Assembly (NCBI GenBank): GCA_003647675.1
Contig: QMNH01000042.1
Coordinates: 1 to 7,837 of the forward strand
Length of the DNA: 7,837 nt
Reading direction: 5' to 3'
Source of the DNA: Candidatus Falkowiibacteriota bacterium
GTDB taxonomy: Bacteria; Patescibacteriota; Patescibacteriia; Patescibacteriales; UBA12075
Notes under the pieces: generated by a model
The model's input: the letters and a program-made list of their open reading frames with translations, nothing else
The model's database searches: none
Told to the model about the DNA's origin: nothing
Part shown: one piece after another, positions 6,287 through 7,837 of the stretch
Numbering within the stretch: the stretch's first letter is position 1
Layout of the letters: every line of letters begins with the position of its first letter
Position numbers and translations under genes: made by a program

Positions 6287-6756
6287 ATATTTCTACCATA
6301 TTATAAATTTGGCGATTTATTTTTTTATTCCGTTTTGATTTTAATATAAAATAGAACCCCTGGAAATTGCGGATTTTTTCTTTCTTCTCTTACTATCTCT
6401 ATATTTTTTTCTGAGTGCAGATAGTCTCTTACCTCGTTTACATTTTTTGAATAAGCATCAATCATGATATCTGCTAATTCTGTTGTTGATTTTTCTGCGT
6501 TAATTACAAGTATAGAAGGATCAATCAATGATTTAAGATCCTCTCGTAGCTTCAAAATCACCCCTTTTTTTTCATCCGAAATAATTTTATCCGCAATTTT
6601 AATATCTTCCGAAGAGCTATTTTCGCCTGCTATTTTTTTTATTCTTTTTGCTTCGGAACTTGCTTTTTCAAGCGAATATTGTTTTTCCATAGTTTTATTT
6701 TAATTGTTAAAAAAATAAATTGCCAAATATTTTAAATGAAGAATAGAAATATTTTT
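6283..6756. repeat. Private inverted repeat bracketing the unknown gene
   Basis: The left arm 6283-6327 and right arm 6708-6756 are inverted copies. AAAAATATTTCTA (6283-6295) matches 6744-6756 exactly. A 21-base box at 6307-6327 (core TTTGGCGATTTATTTTTTTA) matches 6708-6728 at 20 of 21. The spacers between boxes are 11 and 15 bases and do not match. The stop codon lies in the left arm and the right arm ends 18 bases before the start codon. The sequence is unrelated to the arms around the RDD-like gene. Confidence 0.85.
6325..6690 (-). CDS. Unrecognised 121-residue soluble protein
   Basis: No family is recognised. The protein is soluble, with no signal peptide or membrane helix. Residues 1-55 are charged and probably helical (many Lys and Glu). 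A middle segment, LIDPSILVINAEKSTTELADIMIDAY (about 55-80), looks like strand, turn and helix. The C-terminal part, NIEIVREERKNPQFPGVLFYIKIKTE, looks like two beta strands. The start ATG is the first in frame and follows the last stop closely; there is no Shine-Dalgarno. It is the middle unit of the three-gene block and, like its neighbours, sits inside its own inverted repeat. The AT-rich codon use resembles the RDD-like gene. A cassette-borne gene of unknown role is the most that can be said. Confidence 0.6.
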   Translation of the reverse strand: MEKQYSLEKASSEAKRIKKIAGENSSSEDIKIADKIISDEKKGVILKLREDLKSLIDPSILVINAEKSTTELADIMIDAYSKNVNEVRDYLHSEKNIEIVREERKNPQFPGVLFYIKIKTE

Positions 6757-6840
6757 GATTATTTCACTTAATATTTGTGATATGAGAAGTTTTTGATATT
6801 CATTATATCTTTTATAATTATATCAAAAATTTTGATGGAG
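6752..6840. repeat. Structured repeat R3, shortened copy
   Basis: The left half of the R1/R2 element. The lead-in ATTATTTCACTTAA (6759-6772) aligns with the same region of R2, and GAAGTTTTTG (6786-6795) is shared by all copies. P1 is intact: 6787-6799 pairs with 6820-6832, with the same G-T, and continues with ATTATA (6802-6807) and TATAAT (6813-6818). The P2 half and the ATTTCTGGAACCGCATA block are missing. The copy runs straight into the inverted repeat of the riboflavin kinase gene at 6840. Confidence 0.75.
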
Positions 6841-6861
6841 AAAAGAAAATTAATATTTTAA

Positions 6862-6928
6862 ATTATTTTTTAGGAATACACGGAAAGGAGCATGAATTTA
6901 ATTTTGCCCCTCCCCAGTGTATTATTTT
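6862..6928. mobile_element. Hairpin insert splitting the left arm, MITE-like
   Basis: Compared with the right arm (7345-7383), the left arm carries about 51 extra bases (6870-6920) bounded by direct copies of ATTATTTT (6862-6869 and 6921-6928), like a target-site duplication. The insert folds: AATACACGG near its left side pairs with CC-GTGTATT at its right, and GGAAAGGAGC partly pairs with GCCCCTCCCC. It is the most GC-rich stretch nearby. The riboflavin kinase stop codon (6924-6922) lies in the right direct copy. It may be a miniature insertion or simply a 3' hairpin of the gene. Confidence 0.45.
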
Positions 6929-7314
6929 GAACCTTTTTCGTTAAAGAATTCTCGAATTTGAAGGCAATCTTTCGTCAGCTGTTCAATTAATTCAACGGCA
7001 CTTGGAAACTTTATCATACCACGCAGGTGTTGGATTAAAGTTACAGTTAATGTTTCGCCGTAGATATCATTATCAAAGTCCAAGATGTGAGGTTCTACTG
7101 TCGGTGTTGTCGCTCCAAAGGTTTTTGCCAAACCAATGTTGGTTAGGGCAATATATGTTTTATTGCTGACTATCACCCTTGATGCGTACACTCCGTGTTT
7201 AGGTAATGAGCCGTTTGAATTGGTAAGCTCAAGATTAGCTGTTGGAAAGCCGATTTTTTTTCCGCGTTTGAAACCATGGATTACTTTGCCTGTTAATTCT
7301 ATAGTATCGTACAT
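6922..7314 (-). CDS. Stand-alone riboflavin kinase (flavokinase) domain
   Basis: ATP:riboflavin 5'-phosphotransferase making FMN, 130 aa from the chosen start. Residues 8-28 read TGKVIHGFKRGKKIGFPTANL, which is the flavin/ATP-binding signature. PKHGVYASRV (39-47), LTNIG (57-61), the catalytic Glu74 in TVEPHILDF, and LRGMIKFPSAVELIEQLTKD (97-116) follow in family order. The usual bacterial RibF is about 310 aa with an N-terminal FAD synthetase domain; that domain is absent here, so the protein should make FMN but not FAD. I chose ATG 7314 because AGGAGG lies 7 bases before it; the upstream ATG at 7353 would add 13 unrelated residues and has no such site. Its strong Shine-Dalgarno and less extreme base composition differ from its neighbours, which suggests transfer (inference). 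Confidence 0.88.
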   Translation of the reverse strand: MYDTIELTGKVIHGFKRGKKIGFPTANLELTNSNGSLPKHGVYASRVIVSNKTYIALTNIGLAKTFGATTPTVEPHILDFDNDIYGETLTVTLIQHLRGMIKFPSAVELIEQLTKDCLQIREFFNEKGSK

Positions 7315-7321
7315 TGCGCGT

Positions 7322-7327
7322 CCTCCT
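7322..7327 (-). promoter_or_regulatory. Strong Shine-Dalgarno that sets the riboflavin kinase start
   Basis: AGGAGG on the minus strand, 7 bases before ATG 7314. It is the only textbook ribosome binding site in the window and decides for the internal start over ATG 7353. Confidence 0.85.
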
Positions 7328-7383
7328 TGTTTGGTAAGATGTATAAGGTTCAAAAAATAATTTAAAATATTAATTTTCTTTTC

Positions 7384-7463
7384 GTAATCTCATATCACTT
7401 CAGACCGTCGAATAACCAAACATCGATGGTCATTTTTTTTGTACAAAATAAGCCGCTCAGGGT
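7384..7463. other. Gap between the kinase unit and the transposase remnant
   Basis: No gene is seen. The left part (CTCATATCAC, 7389-7398) resembles the start of a further repeat copy, compared with TTCATTTAAC in R2. At 7439-7453 the palindrome TTGTACAA followed by AATAAGCC lies just past the transposase stop, where the end of the insertion sequence is expected. The T-run at 7433-7440 borders it. Confidence 0.35.
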
Positions 7464-7837
7464 TTAAGCGTTTACTCGGGGCCTCATTAAAATCTCAAAT
7501 TGTTTCCGATTATTATCTTTTTTTATCCAATTAGCAATTTTAACGAAGTTATGAGCGATTGCCGTTAGTCCAAACTCGGTTTTTACCATGGGCTTGCCCC
7601 GACAAAGAAAGTTTTCCATTTTTTGGTTATGCTTGATATTTCCAAACACCGGCTCCACGTCTGACGTCCGTTCCAGATATTTTTGCTTGCCTTCCCTGGT
7701 ATTTAATTTTGCCCGCATTATTTTTTTGTATCCTTCCAGCTTCCAGTCACGCAAATTTGTTTTCTCTTTGATGTGGTGCATTTCTCTTTAACTTTACATT
7801 TTTCGCAATCATCACAGAAGTAGCGTTGATTAATTAT
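7464..7837 (-). pseudogene. IS1182-like transposase, C-terminal part, frameshifted
   Basis: The C-terminal part of a DDE transposase runs off the right edge. The downstream frame (7781-7464, 105 codons) reads EGYKKIMRAKLNTREGKQKY, then VEPVFGNIKHNQKMENFLCRG and KTEFGLTAIAHNFVKIANW, the typical IS1182/DDE_Tnp_1_6 ending. Upstream, the family's Cys-rich segment (YFCDDCEKCKVKEKCTTSK) is present but in the other frame, entering from the window edge. The two overlap around 7750-7785, and joining them needs a -1 shift. An AGAAAAC run near 7761-7767 could allow slippage, but a disabling single-base change is simpler. The ATG at 7781 is therefore not a real start. A matching insertion-sequence end is expected near 7440. 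Confidence 0.8.

Larger units (their letters stand above)
6840..7383. repeat. Private 32-base perfect inverted repeat around the riboflavin kinase gene
   Basis: Positions 6840-6871 are the exact reverse complement of 7352-7383 over 32 bases (outer end GAAAAGAAAATTAAT). The match resumes for seven more bases: GAACCTT at 6929-6935 with AAGGTTC at 7345-7351. This follows an interruption of 57 bases in the left arm only. Farther out, GTGATATGAGA recurs inverted on both sides (near 6777-6787 and 7384-7395), and the left side has R3 inserted between. The arms share nothing with those of the other two genes. Confidence 0.9.

Noticed and set aside
6464..6703. 79-codon plus-strand frame opposite the unknown gene
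   Set aside because: Its serine/phenylalanine-rich translation is the mirror of Lys/Glu-rich codons on the other strand. The minus-strand frame has protein-like composition and fits the cassette layout.
5189..6840. CRISPR array
   Set aside because: The repeats are about 200 bp, divergent, and separated by genes rather than short uniform spacers.
6872..6920. FMN riboswitch near the riboflavin kinase
   Set aside because: The GGGGAGGGGCAAAA stretch on the minus strand recalls part of an RFN element, but it is downstream of the gene and the other conserved segments are absent.
7315..7353. Upstream ATG extension of the riboflavin kinase
   Set aside because: It has no ribosome binding site, encodes the inverted repeat and the Shine-Dalgarno itself, and adds residues outside the family domain.
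1..7837. Alternative code with TGA as a sense codon (seen in some CPR lineages)
   Set aside because: No in-frame TGA occurs in any recognised gene. Exclusive TAA stops fit AT richness.

Overview
The window is AT-rich bacterial DNA. Coding regions are compact, all eleven stop codons that can be seen are TAA, and most genes lack a clear Shine-Dalgarno sequence. The histidine kinase carries the H-box HQLRTPLSIIKWY, which I associate with Candidate Phyla Radiation (Patescibacteria/Parcubacteria-like) genomes. That placement is a guess from style, not a computed assignment. TGA is not used as a sense codon in any recognisable gene.

Positions 1-5040 look like ordinary chromosome. A long membrane-anchored HlyD/MacA-type efflux adaptor (19-1794, minus) diverges from a sensor kinase (2005-3153) and a single-domain response regulator (3190-3573), with plausible promoters facing both ways between them. 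Next come a 33-residue one-helix peptide (3652-3753), a glyoxalase-II-like metallo-hydrolase (3768-4304), an acylphosphatase (4450-4725) and a 56-residue AbrB/SpoVT-type regulator (4810-4980), closed by a convincing intrinsic terminator (5002-5040). Two hairpin-forming repeats sit in the gaps.

Positions 5040-7440 are different and are the interesting part. Three unrelated genes lie on the minus strand: an RDD-like membrane protein (5393-6076), an unrecognised 121-residue protein (6325-6690) and a stand-alone riboflavin kinase domain (6922-7314). Each is followed on its own strand by a copy of a roughly 200-bp structured repeat: R1 (5189-5398), R2 (6086-6286) and a shortened R3 (6752-6840). 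R1 and R2 keep the same helices with compensating base changes. Each gene is also enclosed by its own private inverted repeat (18+15, 13+21 and 32 matching bases), and these differ from gene to gene. The layout gene-repeat-gene-repeat-gene-repeat, all in one orientation, resembles a gene-cassette array. The repeats are not textbook attC sites, however, and no integrase is in the window. I treat this as a possible undescribed cassette system or family of single-gene mobile units.

The right edge (7464-7837, minus) is the C-terminal part of an IS1182-like transposase broken by a frameshift. Short motifs of the form GGCTT..TTGTAC face each other at 5054 and 7453, so the cassette block may itself sit between insertion-sequence ends.
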